A stretch of DNA of 64,000 nucleotides, from the NCBI GenBank assembly GCA_009746045.1, contig RPFO01000106.1, forward strand, positions 52,501 through 116,500, read 5' to 3'. A model generated the notes under the pieces. That model did not search any database, was not told where the DNA came from, and was given only the letters and a program-made list of their open reading frames with translations. This stretch comes from Mesostigma viride (Eukaryota > Streptophyta > Mesostigmatophyceae > Mesostigmatales > Mesostigmataceae). This document shows positions 24,970-49,297 of the stretch, piece by piece. A program made the translations under genes and the position numbers. Position 1 is the stretch's first letter. Each line of letters opens with the position of its first letter.

Positions 24970-26259
24970 TAAAAAAAATTAAATTAAATTATAACATGCC
25001 TCCGTGGGGAGGTCATGTAGCACATATTCCATGATGGATGGGGTGGAGGAAGCCGCGTGATCGAACTATCCTAACTCTAAGCTATCTAGAAAATCCTAAC
25101 TACACTACTCATCAAAAACGCCTCCTCCGCTTGGGGGGAGGTGGCTTGCCCACAGGGTCGGGCGTGTGCGCCTTGACAATCTTCTTCCACCGCGTCTTGT
25201 CCTGCATGGCAGTCCAAAGACGGGAGAGAGAGTGGATGCGGTGCTCAAACTGGGCTGGGACCACTAGGTCGTCCAGCAACATCTGAACGTAGTTGGTGAC
25301 AGGTTTCCCTACCCTTTTGGGAATCAAGTTTCGTTTAAGTGGCCAGCCGGAGCGGCTGCTTAGGTTTTAGCGGACAAGTGTTCGAAGCGCGTCATTGGTG
25401 AATTACTTGGGAACTTGGGTTTCCCCGCGACTCCAACCGCACGTTCAGATTTCCAAATCTCAAGTAAAGTTCGGCGCAACTTTCTGAACGGGGGCAGTTG
25501 ACGAGCAGCATTCCTCCGGACGAATGAATTGCGTTCCATACTTGCGCAAAATTTTGAAAGGTAGCTTGCGTGCAGCCCTACTAAAATTTGCGCGGACGTT
25601 CAGATTTCCAAATCTCGGGTAAATTTCGGCGGAACTTTCTGAACGGGGGTAGTTGGCGGGCAGCGTTCCTCCAGACGAATGAAATGCGTTCCATACTAGC
25701 GCAAAATTTTGAAAGGTAGCTTGCGTGCAGCCCTACTAAAATTTGCGCGAAGTGTGGGACTGAAAATTCGTAACGGAAACGTTTTGGTAGTTGCCGTCAC
25801 TTCCTTTTGTGCAAACGTGTGGGAGTGAAAATTCGTAACGGAAACTTTTTGGTAGTTGCCGTCACTTCATTTTGCGCGAGTGTTGGGCTGAAAATTCGTA
25901 ACGGAAACTTTTTGGTAGTTGGCGTCACTTCCTTTGGTTCGACTGAAAATTCGCTGAAATTCGCTGAATTCGTACCGTAGCCTAATTTTTAGTACCTCGA
26001 AGTGACGGGGCACCTAAAAATTTGCCCACAAGTACACTTGGCAGCGCGCTCACTGGGAAAAATTGTACAGCCGCTCCGGCGGGCCACTTGAACGAATTGT
26101 AATAGTGATGTCCTCGGGGCCAGGCCAGGTCAGAATGTGCCGCCCTGGCTGGCCAAGCCGCTGGGGGCCGGCCAGACCAAGGGTGGTACGGTCGACCTGG
26201 CTGGTGCGGGCAAGGTGTCCTACAAATGCAAACAAATATGTACCACTGAAATCAGGCAT
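24970..26259 (-). mobile_element. LINE 3' fragment split by a TIR element
   Basis: Minus-strand C-terminal LINE sequence lies at 26259-26105 (VGHLARTSQVDRTTLG, GRHILTWPGPEDI). It continues at 25327-25112 (IPKRVGKPVTNY, FEHRIHSLSRLW, GKPPPPKRRRRF). A tail hairpin (CCTCCCCACGGAGG) and an ATTTA-rich 3' end follow at 24990-24970. A related intact junction at 61370-61400 shows that the two pieces were once joined. Confidence 0.72.
25326..26100. mobile_element. TIR element (MITE-like, about 775 bp) inserted in a LINE
   Basis: Inverted ends of about 29 bp: TTCGTTTAAGTGGCCAGCCG... at 25330-25358, and read inward from 26095, TTCGTTCAAGTGGCCCGCCG.... It interrupts LINE coding sequence. The interior carries a 155-bp unit twice (25441-25750) and a unit of about 64 bp three times (around GAAAATTCGTAACGG, 25759-25950). 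No transposase frame exists. The target duplication is unclear. Confidence 0.65.
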
Positions 26260-27107
26260 TTTCGCGGGACGAAGGTGAAGACGACGGCGATGGCGGCAGG
26301 TAGATCTCGCCAGTTTTCGCGCGAATTTCAGTGGCTGTTGGGTGGCACGACCATGATGATGTGTTCAAAGGTTGATAATTAGGTTTCTACGAGTTTGTTG
26401 AGGTACTGGGGCAAAGGAAACGTAGTTTTTTCCAGTTTCTCACCCAACTTTCATGCGGAAACCCTGGAAACCGGCATAAATATTATTACGTCAAGACTCG
26501 GGTCTGCTGCGGCACCATGCTTGCACTACATTTCGCCACCGCGGAAACCCAATTTATGCGAGAATGTGGTTCCGTCAATACGGCGGGGGTTACAAATTCA
26601 ATTTCGAAGTTCGGCACCGTCGGATACCAGTAAAGCAACACTTGTTATCTAGAATCGCGCCATTTGGCATCAATTGGCCAGTTCTGAAAATTTGATGAAA
26701 TCTCTAGTCCTTGGTCGAAGATTTCCCTCCGATTCCGATGACGAAATTTGAGTACGAATTTCTTAGTACAGTCCACCGTTTTGTTCAGTTCAGTATATTC
26801 CCACGCCGCTTGCTGACCTGACGGAGGCCGAATTCGTACTGAACACTAGCGCAAGTGCGCTCGATACTAAAAATTGCTACTTCCGAGATGTCTGACGGAA
26901 TTTCTGCTAGGTCCATGCTTTGGTACTGGACGGATGCTGATATTCACTGTGGCTCTGTCCGAACGAGGAAAATTGTCAGAAATCTACTCTCGATACGAAC
27001 GTAACGAAATTTCCAAGTATCTGACGCTCGGAGACCTGCCACCGTTTTCCCCTACTTGACCGACCCACATTCCCCGCTAAAAAAGGTGTCCTAGGCGGCG
27101 AAATGTA
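26260..27107. other. Unrecognised AT-rich DNA
   Basis: Between two LINE pieces. I see no domain, splice-supported exon or repeat here; it may be decayed 5' sequence of the following element. Confidence 0.3.
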
Positions 27108-28055
27108 GTGTGGTATTTCCACCGACGACCATCGACGCCATCGCTACGAAGCTCCAGGAGCTGGAAGACCTCCGCCAGGCTCAACAACAGGAGGCCACCG
27201 ACCGCGCCCGCCGCGACTGCCGGGTGGTGCTACGTCGCTTCCCCCAGAAGCCAGGTGAGACGTCAACCTCCCTTGCCGACGAGCTTAAGGACCAGCTCCT
27301 TACCCTCATGGGCCTGGTAGGTGAGGTAGAACTGCGTGGGTGCCACCGCCTTCCCCACTCACGGGACAAGGCGGCTCCCCCACCAGTCCTGCTCACCTTC
27401 CCTTCCCGTGAGGACAAGCAGCGGTTCCTCTCTCGTCGCAAGCGGTTGCACGACCTCACACCTGGACGCTGGATGACGACCTGACCCCCGCTCAGCAGCA
27501 GCAGCGACGTGACCTGTGGCCTGAATACCTCCGCCACAAGCAGGACCCCCAGAAGCCCAAGGTGTACTGGAGGGGCGGGGACCTGATGATCAACCACAAG
27601 ATGTGGACGCCCCCAGCGGGCTAGAATAGCTTGTAGCCCTAGCTTGACTTCATTGGTAGTCACTGCCGCCATGGCAGCCATGCTTAGAATGTTTGCCTAG
27701 TTGTGCCACCTTACCTAGTCACGTGCACCGCAAACGCACGGTACACAACCAGGCCATAGCCCGATAGCTTAGTCCTTGTACAGCCATGCTACGTCCTGGC
27801 TTCGATCAGATTACTTGCCCACGCTCCTTGTTATGATATGCTCACACGGGTCTTATTGCACCCGCACAGTATGCCGGATCGTTAGCGTGTCCGTTTAGCT
27901 AGCGCGCCCGAATGCAGCTGTGGCATGCCTTTGGCATGAAGGAGACTGGGGGTCTCTGCCCTTTCTCCTGTTGTGCACACACAGGGATTAAAAGCACTTC
28001 GGTGCTCCGTGACTCCCCAACGGGAGCACGTGTTTTAATTAATTAATTAATTGGT
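27108..28055 (+). mobile_element. ORF1-only LINE derivative with hairpin and TTAA tail
   Basis: 27110-27484 encodes an ORF1-like segment: a short coiled coil (ATKLQELEDLRQAQQQ), then an RRM-like L1 ORF1p pattern (CRVVLRRFP, GCHRLPHSRDK, PPPVLLTFPSREDKQRF). A one-base frameshift near 27465 moves the rest (LTPAQQQQRRDLWPEYLRHK) to another frame, ending near 27623. There is no ATG at the start. Reverse transcriptase is absent: the 3' untranslated part begins directly and ends with hairpin GCTCCGTGACTCCCCAACGG...GAGCAC and (TTAA)n at 28034-28052. 27838-28052 matches 29560-29778 closely. Confidence 0.7.
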
Positions 28056-28386
28056 ATTTCCATGGTGTTTCGACTTCTTAACACATGTTTATTCATTCCG
28101 AACGCCCGGACTCTCGGCTAAACCGAGATTTGTGCAGACTTTTATTGGGTAGCTCCGGGCATGATGGTGCCTGCGAATAGCGCAAGGCGTGACCGTGGCT
28201 ATTGCTACGGTATGCTGTATTTTCCTGGAAATGGCCTCTGCCACCGGTTCAATAGTGCTTGCAGGCGTAAGTATATCGTGTTTCTACCTAGTTTCTGCCA
28301 GTTTTCCACTTATTTCTACCGACCTCTGCCCAGCCTCTCTAAGACCGCCATCCTACTCGACGTTGCTTGCATGTCAGCCATAGCAG

Positions 28387-28531
28387 GTCCTATAGTCAGC
28401 GAAAGTTGGTGCGAGAGGTCCCCAGTTCGATTCCGGTCGGATTCATTTGCAGATCGCGTTTTTCCGCGTTTTCCGCGGCCCGGCACTGAACGCAACTGGT
28501 TTTCACCTTTGCGGAGTGCCTGATCAGAATA
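28387..28531 (+). mobile_element. tRNA-like SINE copy
   Basis: Best second copy of the 20372-20515 element, with few differences. It has the same B-box (GTTCGATTC), GTTTTCCGCGG segment and TGATCAGAAT end. Confidence 0.6.
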
Positions 28532-28823
28532 GCAGGTTGCAGTTGTGCAGTATTTAAGTGCTGTATATACGTCGTCAAGCCGTGCATATATCGTGAGGAT
28601 CGGATGTTGATGGTTTATACTGCGTTGATTGTGCAAGAAGATCAGCTAGGTGCCCATAAGCATGGTGTATAATCATGTGTTGTTAGCATCTTGCCACCAT
28701 TTGCTAGCATGCATTCCAGCGTCATCTTTGCCTGCATGTAAGCTCATGGATCACTCAACCTATCCAAGCCTTGCATTACACGTGCCTCTTTCTTTCAGTA
28801 TTGCACGCGTTATGGATTGAAAT

Positions 28824-29275
28824 GGACATGGGGGGCCTAGGCCTCTCCGTGATTTGGAAGAAGATGATGGACAAGGCCAAGTGGGCCCAGGTCATAGAGG
28901 ACAACGAGCCCCCCCCAGTGGGGAAGCGCCCGCGTGTGCAATCCCGTGGGAGGCACGCCAGACAGCTCCCCTAGGGCAGCGTGCGGCTGTCTAGATAGAT
29001 GTTGTCGTTAGAATGCTGTCATTAGATAGATGTCGTATGTAGCTGATGTAGATAGATTAGACCGGTAGGACTGTTTGCACCCATCCATCCATCCATCCAT
29101 CCATCCATCCATCCATCCATCCATCCATCCATCCATCCATCCATCCATCCATCCATCCATCCATCCATCCATCCATCCATCCATCCATCCATCCATCCAT
29201 CCATCCATCCATCCATCGGGGTGAATGCTCCGTGACTCCCCAACGGGAGCACGAGTCTAATGAATTAATTAATTA
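28824..29275 (+). mobile_element. 5'-truncated LINE copy, plus strand
   Basis: Homology to the minus-strand LINE (29385-31849) begins at GACATGGGGGGCCTAGGCC and encodes the C-terminal residues GGLGLSVIWKKMMDK and EPPPVGKRPRVQSRG. It continues through the 3' untranslated part, a (CCAT)n array (29081-29217), the tail hairpin and (AATT)n. With the opposite LINE it forms a tail-to-tail inverted repeat centred near 29.33 kb. Confidence 0.75.
29081..29217 (+). repeat. (CCAT)n array in a LINE 3' end
   Basis: About 34 CCAT units. The opposite LINE copy has only about four (GGAT units at 29448-29462), so the array expanded in this copy or contracted in the other. Confidence 0.95.
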
Positions 29276-29549
29276 ATGGAATGAAAACCCAGCACCTCCG
29301 TTCCCACGAGGCATGTGCTCAACACGTTGTGAGAGTGGATGATGCTTTGGCTATGGCTGCCTGATTCAGTCATTAATTAATTAATTAATTAATTAATTAG
29401 ACTCGTGCTCCCGTTGGGGAGTCACGGAGCATTAACCCCGATGCCGGATGGATGGATGGATGGGTGCAAACATTCCTACCGGTCTAATCTACATTGGCTA
29501 CATACTACATCTATCTAACAGCATTCTAACTACAACATCTATCTAGGCA

Positions 29550-29778
29550 TCTACTTGTTATGCCCCGCTTACATGGGTCTTATTGCACCCATAGTTTGCC
29601 GGATCGTTAGCCTGTCCTTTTAGCTAGCCGCGCCCGATTGCAGCTGTGGCATGCCTTTGGCATGAAGGAGACTGGGGGTCTCTGCCCTTTCTCCTGTAGT
29701 GCACACACAGGGATTAAAAGCACTTCAGTGCTCCGTGACTCCCCAACGGGAGCACGTGTTTAATTAATTAATTAATTA
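29550..29778 (+). mobile_element. 229-bp truncated LINE tail inserted in another LINE
   Basis: A perfect 13-bp duplication ATCTATCTAGGCA flanks it at 29537-29549 and 29779-29791. It matches 27838-28052 and ends in hairpin plus (ATTA)n. It inserted in opposite orientation to the host LINE. Confidence 0.82.
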
Positions 29779-30000
29779 ATCTATCTAGGCAGCCGCCCAC
29801 TGCCCTAGGGGAGCTATCTGGCGTGCCTCCCGCAGGATTGCACACGCGGGCGCTTCCCCACTGGGGGGGGCTCGTTGTCCTCTATGACCTGGGCCCACTT
29901 GGCCTTGTCCATCATCTTCTTCCAAATCACGGAGAGGCCTAGGCCCCCCATGTCCTCTACTAGCTGTTCTTTGAAGGTGCGGGCCTTGCGGCGTCTAACA

Positions 30001-31492
30001 TCACTGGGCCCAGCCCACGCCCGTCAGGAGGTGCCGGCCAGGCTGGGCTGGTCGCAGTCCTGCGGGGGGGCCACGTGAGGTGTCTACCTGGTTGGTGCGA
30101 GCTAGGTGCCCTACTAGCTGCAGGCGGCGTTGCTCAATGGTGCTGGTGATATAGGGCATGCCCTGGTACAGGTCCGTCCTCATTGCGGACATGAGCAGCA
30201 TATCCTACTCTGAAAATGGAACGAAGCATGCTGGTGACCGCGCCGTCCAGCTTGCGGGCCAGGTCGGCGGTGAGGGTCCACGTCTCGGCTCCATACGTGA
30301 GAACAGGAAGGACGAGGACCTTGAACAGGTCCTGTTTCTCGATCTTGCCCAGGGGCTTGCGCCACAGGGCCCGGTACTGGCGTAAAGCGTGCCAGGCGAG
30401 GGAGATGCGATGGTCCACATCAACCTCGCAGCTGGGGAGCAGGCTGCCCAGCAGCTTAACGCGGTCCCGATACAGGACTCGAGAGCCGTCTAGGAGATAG
30501 AGGGGCGGCGGTGAGTTGGTGAGCCCAACCGCCAGGGCCTCTGTCTTCTTGCTGACCTCAAGCCCCACTGCACGGGCCTCGAGAGCCAGGCAGTCAAGCC
30601 ATGTCTGCACGTGCTCAGTGTCCTCGAAGAGGGTGGTGTCGTCTGCGTAGATGATGTCTGCCAGCCGAATCTCCGTGTCCGCACCGCCATGCCAGAATTT
30701 GTTAGCAACCAGCTGCACTCCTGGTTCCCTGCCCACGATGCGGGCAAATCGCTTGCGCGCCTGAATCATTACGTATTCGACAACAATAATGAACAGGTAG
30801 GGCGACAGCACGCAGCCCTGCCAAACGCCCTTCTGTAAAGGGCATGGGGGCGTGGTCCCGTAAGAAGTGCGCACCGAGGTGGTGGACCCTTCATACAGGT
30901 TGCGGATGACAGCAATCAGGGGGCGGGGGATCCGGAACAACTCGAGGATGTCCCAAAGCGCAGGCCAGAAAACCGAATCGAAGGCTTTGATGAAGTCCAC
31001 CAGCACAAGGTGCAGAGGGGACTCACCAGGCTGAAGGCGTTGCAGTTCCTCCACCACTGGTCGGCGAGTAGCGAAGAGCGCCTGTACTGTGTTGCGACCT
31101 GAACGGAAGCCGTGCTGAGTCTCGCTGAGGTGACCGTCCAGGGCCGTGCGCAGGCGGTTCAGGATGAGCCGCATAAGAAGCTTGAGGGGGGCACTTTGAA
31201 TGCACACCCCTCTGTAGTTGCCGGGGTCGGCAGGCGACCCCTTGTTCTTGTACAGCATCGTGCGAAAACTGTGTTGCCAGGCCGCTGGAGGTGGTTGCGA
31301 CGACAGCAGAAGGCGGTTGCAGATGTTCCGGAAGAGCAGCATAACACCTGTGTCCTCGAATTCGGCTGCAAGTTTTACAACTGCGGCCGGAATCTCGTCA
31401 GAGCCGGTGGCTGCGTCATAACGCAGGCGCTGGACCGCCTCCGTGACCTCGCGAGAGGTGCATGAAAGGAGGCATGTCAGACGGGTCGCCAA
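30001..31492 (-). pseudogene. LINE reverse transcriptase (decayed)
   Basis: 31492-30134 encodes a reverse transcriptase: GNYRGVCIQSAPLKLLMRL, ETQHGFRSGRNT, VLVDFIKAFDSVFW, QGCVLSPYLF and catalytic IIYADDTTLFED, then a thumb-like region (RVLYRDRVKLLGSLLPS; KVLVLPVLTYGAETW). The frame then breaks near 30150; C-terminal sequence (QRRLQLVGHLARTNQVD) continues in another frame to about 30001. Upstream, 31806-31493 is in yet another frame. No endonuclease is present. Confidence 0.85.
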
Positions 31493-31849
31493 GTGGGCCG
31501 ACCGGCGACCAGTGGGGGGACTAGGTAGTCCGCCGCTGACCTAGGCGGGGCAGGGGGCCCAGCGGGGCCGGCCAGGGCTGCCGGGCGGGCGGCGGCGGCT
31601 GGGAGCAGGGGTCGGGGGCGGCGCAGCTGTCCCCACGACCTTGCCGCCGTGGCCGTGGCCCAGGTACGAAGCCGCTTGGCTGGGGCGCCGGGGACGTCGT
31701 GGCGGTGGGGCCGGCCAAGGCCGTCCGGGTGCCCGAGGCGCTTGTACCAGAACCAGGCCCCTTTGCCGTCGTGCTTCTGCTGGCAGCTGCGCAGGTCCTT
31801 GACCATCTGCTGAGCATCTGCCTTCTCAGCCTGCTCGTAGGCGGCCCTC

Positions 31850-33054
31850 AGTCATATTAGGTCAGATTCAGTCATATTAGGTCATCCATTCATGATGTTT
31901 GATGCATGTTTGATGCTGTATAACTTATACAACACCTATTTTCAACGTTTTGACCCTCCAAGCTCACTATGGCCCCGTTTATGGGGCTCGTGTCGTTGCG
32001 TCATGTTGTGAAGGGCTCTCATTTTTCCCACTGCGTTGTACTGCGTTGTAATTGTGATGCTAATGAAAAATAGCTCCAGTGGCCCAATGGGCCTGAGTTT
32101 TGTTTCACAGAGCCTGCATATGTTGCCCATAGCTCGTGCAAGAAGCCAGATTTTTTTCATGAACCATTTGTGAATAAGCACATGACTTGTGACCTAGGGT
32201 CAAGAAATCGCGGTCATGGTCAGACCCCCCTGTATTCAAACCAGTGTATCTCTCTAATGAATTAGCATTTTGTAGGTCTGAGTAGCTCAAAAAATCCTTT
32301 GATTTATGGGCTTTCAGGAAAGTATATACATGACCATGAAAAAAAAATTTCCTTAGGTGCTATACGCGTTCTAAAAAAAGCTTACAACGCGATATATCGC
32401 GTTCAAAAACACGGGTTAATTAAAGGCCCCGGGTTTTATTATTGTTTTAATTAAAGGCCCCATACCAGCAGTTGCCTTTGCATTATTTAGCCATGTACAT
32501 GTGTGCCTATGATGTGCCCCACACCAGATGATGCCTAGCTCTATTTAGATATGCTGTGCCCATATGCAGAGAGCTACTCTCTGCTGAGAAGCCATGCCAT
32601 AGCCATTGTTTAGCCATGCTGATCTTCCACCCCATGCCAGACCCCTAGCTCTGATGAAACATGGTGGTGCAGGTGCACTTGGTGCACCTAGTGCAGGTGT
32701 AGTTTACACCCTACCCTTGCAGGAAGTAGCCCAGAATGCATTAAAAGCCATATGCCCCTCCTCAGGGATATGTGCACTACATGTACGCCCACTGGAGTCA
32801 TGTTCCTAATTAATTAATGCGTGCCATGGTCAACTAGTAATAGTACAGGCTTGTGCTGGTAGTCTCTGAACTGGACAATAGCCAGCTAAAACAATTGCGA
32901 GCAAAGCAGAGAGGGTATGCCTGCAGAACGTCTCTTGGCGGTGTGTAGTTTGGCTTACAGCCATGCAGGCACGCACAAATGGTCATGAAAACCATAAATA
33001 AAGGGCCATGTATATCTTGTCGCATGAATTTCAGGCACTTGTTGCACAGATTCT
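31850..33054. other. Intergenic AT-rich DNA between a LINE and the LRR gene 3' end
   Basis: Starts with two copies of TCAGTCATATTAGGTCA (31851-31885). Contains the dispersed repeat at 32556-32815. The rest shows no coding signal. Confidence 0.4.
32556..32815 (+). repeat. Dispersed element with TTAA-type tail
   Basis: Inverted relative of 61420-61690. Both share CTTGCAGGAAGTAGCCCAGA, then AAAAGCCATATG, a hairpin near the end and an AATT-rich tail. A partial copy flanks the LTR element (51973-52097 and 60742-60860). It is likely a non-autonomous family using the LINE machinery. Confidence 0.6.
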
Positions 33055-33060
33055 TTTATT
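33055..33060 (-). promoter_or_regulatory. AATAAA polyadenylation signal of the LRR gene
   Basis: The minus strand reads AATAAA about 160 nt after the proposed stop codon at 33218. This supports exon 10 as the terminal exon. It is a short motif and could arise by chance. Confidence 0.5.
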
Positions 33061-33217
33061 TGCTCGCGATCTCACCACCTCGCAAAGCAAAATATCAGTC
33101 GTCCTTCACACCTGCAGAGCACATGTCCAGAGTGGGGCGAGGATGAGAACAGGGAGCAATATACTTCGTTGTCATACAGAAGAGTCACTGTCCACGAAAA
33201 CCACCGCTGTGGACCTA

Positions 33218-46217
<13,000 letters not shown>

Positions 46218-46349
46218 AGGATCGTCACCTTTGCTCGCGCATCTAGAATGGGACGTTACAGCCCACTGATATTGCTGCAACGACACTAAACCCAGCGATA
46301 ATGTGGACTTGCTCTGCGCCCAATCCAAGCGGCCAGCTAACTTTATCTA

Positions 46350-49297
46350 AGCAGATTGCAGGTTGGAGTGGCATCCACACGCCCATGTCTTGACGAGCTC
46401 ACCGTTGCGCTGAGAATGAATTATCGCACCATCATCATGAATAATAAATCTGATAATTTTTTTGCCGTTTTTGCTATGCTAACCGCTAAGCATATACCGC
46501 TGATAATTTCCTTCATAGGTAGCCACCTAAATTCTGCAGTTCGCAGGTACACCGGTACACACCTAATTTGGGTAATTTCGATGAATACGGTCGGATGTAA
46601 AGGGAGTCGTAAAAACAAAATCGAGTACCGTGGTTAGTTGCGGGTATCTTTTACAAGTTGGTTTGTGGCAGGATACTTTCTGCACACATGCGGCATGGGA
46701 ATCAACAGCAACAACAACAACAACAACAACAACAACAAGAACAACAACAACTTTCTGAGATTCAAACCTTGTAGTTGAGACTTGAGAGGTTGTACGCTGT
46801 AGGTACGGATTCGTATCATTTGGTACGTGACTTACGGTCTCTTCCGGTATTATTGGGCAACAAGGGGCACAGGGCTTGGCTCAGTTGGCTGCCCAAGTGC
46901 CCATGTGCGGCGTGAGCAACAACACCACAACAATGCACATCTATCCCACCCATTTACTCTCCCAACGTTTTACGACCGTCAGATGGGTGAATCTGACGGA
47001 CGGACGGACAGGTACACCCGAGAACCGCACAGATGTAGCCGAAATCCGCACAGATGTAGCCGAAAAACCGCACAGATGTATCCGACAAACCACATAGACG
47101 CGACGCGAGGGATTGGGGCCGTCGGATGGTGGAGGCGTTGTCCCCAACCCGAGGGGCGACGGGTTGACAAGGGTAAAGGTGGCGCAAGCCACCGGCGGTG
47201 GGTGGGGGCGGCCAAGCGCCTGTGGCGCGGTGAAACAACAATATACGAAGGCAAAATGAAAAAAGTTAAAACGTTAGCCGCCGACAATCTGGAGCGTACG
47301 ATGATGGATCCAACGGCCGCGATAAACCCGCTAAGTTAGCGGCTCGGGTCGTCCGTCCAGAATACTACAAAATACTACACATAAACAACCAATCCAAAAC
47401 AAGCAAACTACGGAAAACAAACGGCCTTCGGCCGCAACGGTCACAAATCCAACGGAAACGACCCGAAATCGATACATAACACCACCGAAACGACGCAGCC
47501 GCAGGCCACGCCGCCGGACGAAAAAAACGAAGTGACGTGCTCCGCGAGCAATTTGCTGGCTGGCGATGGCAGGAAACGTACGCTAGAAAATTGGGATGGG
47601 GAATGCGCAGCCATGGTTTTATACGTCAAAATTTTATGTTTGAAGAGCAAGTACGAAATTTTCTGAGCTGGAGGTGCGTCAACGGAGTGACTGATACCTG
47701 CGTGGGAGAGGTCCGCGTCGCTATGGCGACCTGGAAATGGAATGTCGTTGTAGATTTAGGTATTGTAGTATCATGCTTAATTGCTTTACGTACTGGGTGC
47801 CTCGTAAAATCAGTTTGCTGTTCGTGGAAGGCGTGGGGCCGACGAGTTTCTGGTGTCATCATATTGGAAAGAACTCTGGATTTTTTGCCACGGGACGTAA
47901 CTGGCGATGCCGATGGTGAGGCGTACTACCTACCGGGGTACTACCTGCTCTCTTTCTGATGCATTTTCATGGTTGCGTTCTTTCCATTTCGCCGAATCCA
48001 TCTAGTCGCAGACATAGCGTAGCGTTGCGTTTTATTAGCCGTGCAGGACGCCATCTTCATGGTCCTTCGAATGTCCTGTGTGAACGTCCGTTGCCCAAGG
48101 ATCTGTGATGCTTTTTTCTGGAATATGCTGGGCTTGGAAAGCCCCTCTGGATGCTTGCTGTCACGGGTTTGGGGCGTCATTTACATTCATGGTGCTTTCT
48201 GCGTAACTGCTGACTTGCTTCGCACGTGGATTTTCACTGGACTGAAGAGCGCGTCTGCTAGCATGTTTACGTGGTGTATATGAAGGTGATCAATCAACTA
48301 TTTGTTTATTATATGTTGACAATAGATATATGTTGTTTATTATATGTTGACAATAGAAGGTGTGTTATATATTTCTTCATCAAGCATGTCAAAAGTAATC
48401 TCCACTCGCTTACAACCTGAATTTTGCTTTGCTGGGTCTGCTGTGTTTGTGTCTCACTGTGCAGGCTATCCCCTTGGTTGATCGGCAACCAGCGGGTGCT
48501 TTTTGGTGGCAGCGGGGCCTTATACTCTTCTTGGCGTTTTTCATCCATGGCATGTCAACCAACGCATGCATGCCAGCCCCTAAACAAGAAAACACTAAGT
48601 CACCAAAGAATGGAATTCAGGGCATCAATGGTCATGAGCAGGGTAACAGCAGCATTAATATTAAATGGGCATGATGTCAACAGGAAAACACTAAGTCACG
48701 TGAGGGAAGTCTTTTTATGATCCCAAACAGCCTGGACGTGGCCGTGTGCCGAATTAATTTGTGTAGTCCGCGCATTTCCGGCGCAAGTCGCCGGCCGGAC
48801 CTTGTGACAGCGCCAGAATAATTATTAACATTGTATGACTTTTGTAGGTAGAAAAATGTCTGTGGAGACGCTGTGCGTCGCGCTAAAATATTTTAATATA
48901 ATTTTAATGAAAAGTTTGAAATGTTTCGTAAACCTTACCTAAGCTTAGCCGCTAGGCGGCTAAGCTTAGCCAAACCACATGTGCACATCGAGACTATATC
49001 AAAAAAAAAAAACATCACACCACAACAAAGGAAGAAAGCTGTCGTCAACAACAACAACACGGTAGCAGAAAGGTGTACAGGCTGCACGGCACAACAGGAT
49101 TACAGTCTGGATCATGGTTTCGGCAAAGTCGGAGCCAAACTTAACGACACGTGGCACCGGACAGCGTTGATGACAGATATCATATCTCTCGTGCAATTGA
49201 TGAACTTCATCGCTGCAAGATTGAGACTAGCACGCTCGTTACCGACCCACCGCAACACACGCTGCCTTGTCTGGTAACCCCGACCTTTTCCTCAAGC
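46350..49297. other. Divergent intergenic region between the LRR and SDR genes
   Basis: Holds a (CAA)n tract (46706-46752), a second CAA tract with the CCATGTGCGGCGTGAGC motif (46899-46935), and a short tandem of CGCACAGATGTAGCCGAAA (47032-47085, three units). A 30-bp unit around TATATGTTGACAATAGA occurs twice (48311-48357). A frame at 47537-47959 (140 codons) has no recognisable domain and I do not call it. Promoters of both genes should lie here. Confidence 0.45.

Larger units (their letters stand above)
29385..31849 (-). mobile_element. 5'-truncated LINE, family 2, minus strand
   Basis: Runs from a 5' truncation near 31849 to a tail at 29430-29373 (hairpin, then AATT units). A 229-bp younger insertion interrupts its 3' untranslated part at 29550-29778. 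The body holds the reverse transcriptase described separately. Confidence 0.8.

Noticed and set aside
47537..47959. 140-codon plus frame as a gene
   Set aside because: No recognisable domain, no splice or poly(A) support, and composition like surrounding DNA.
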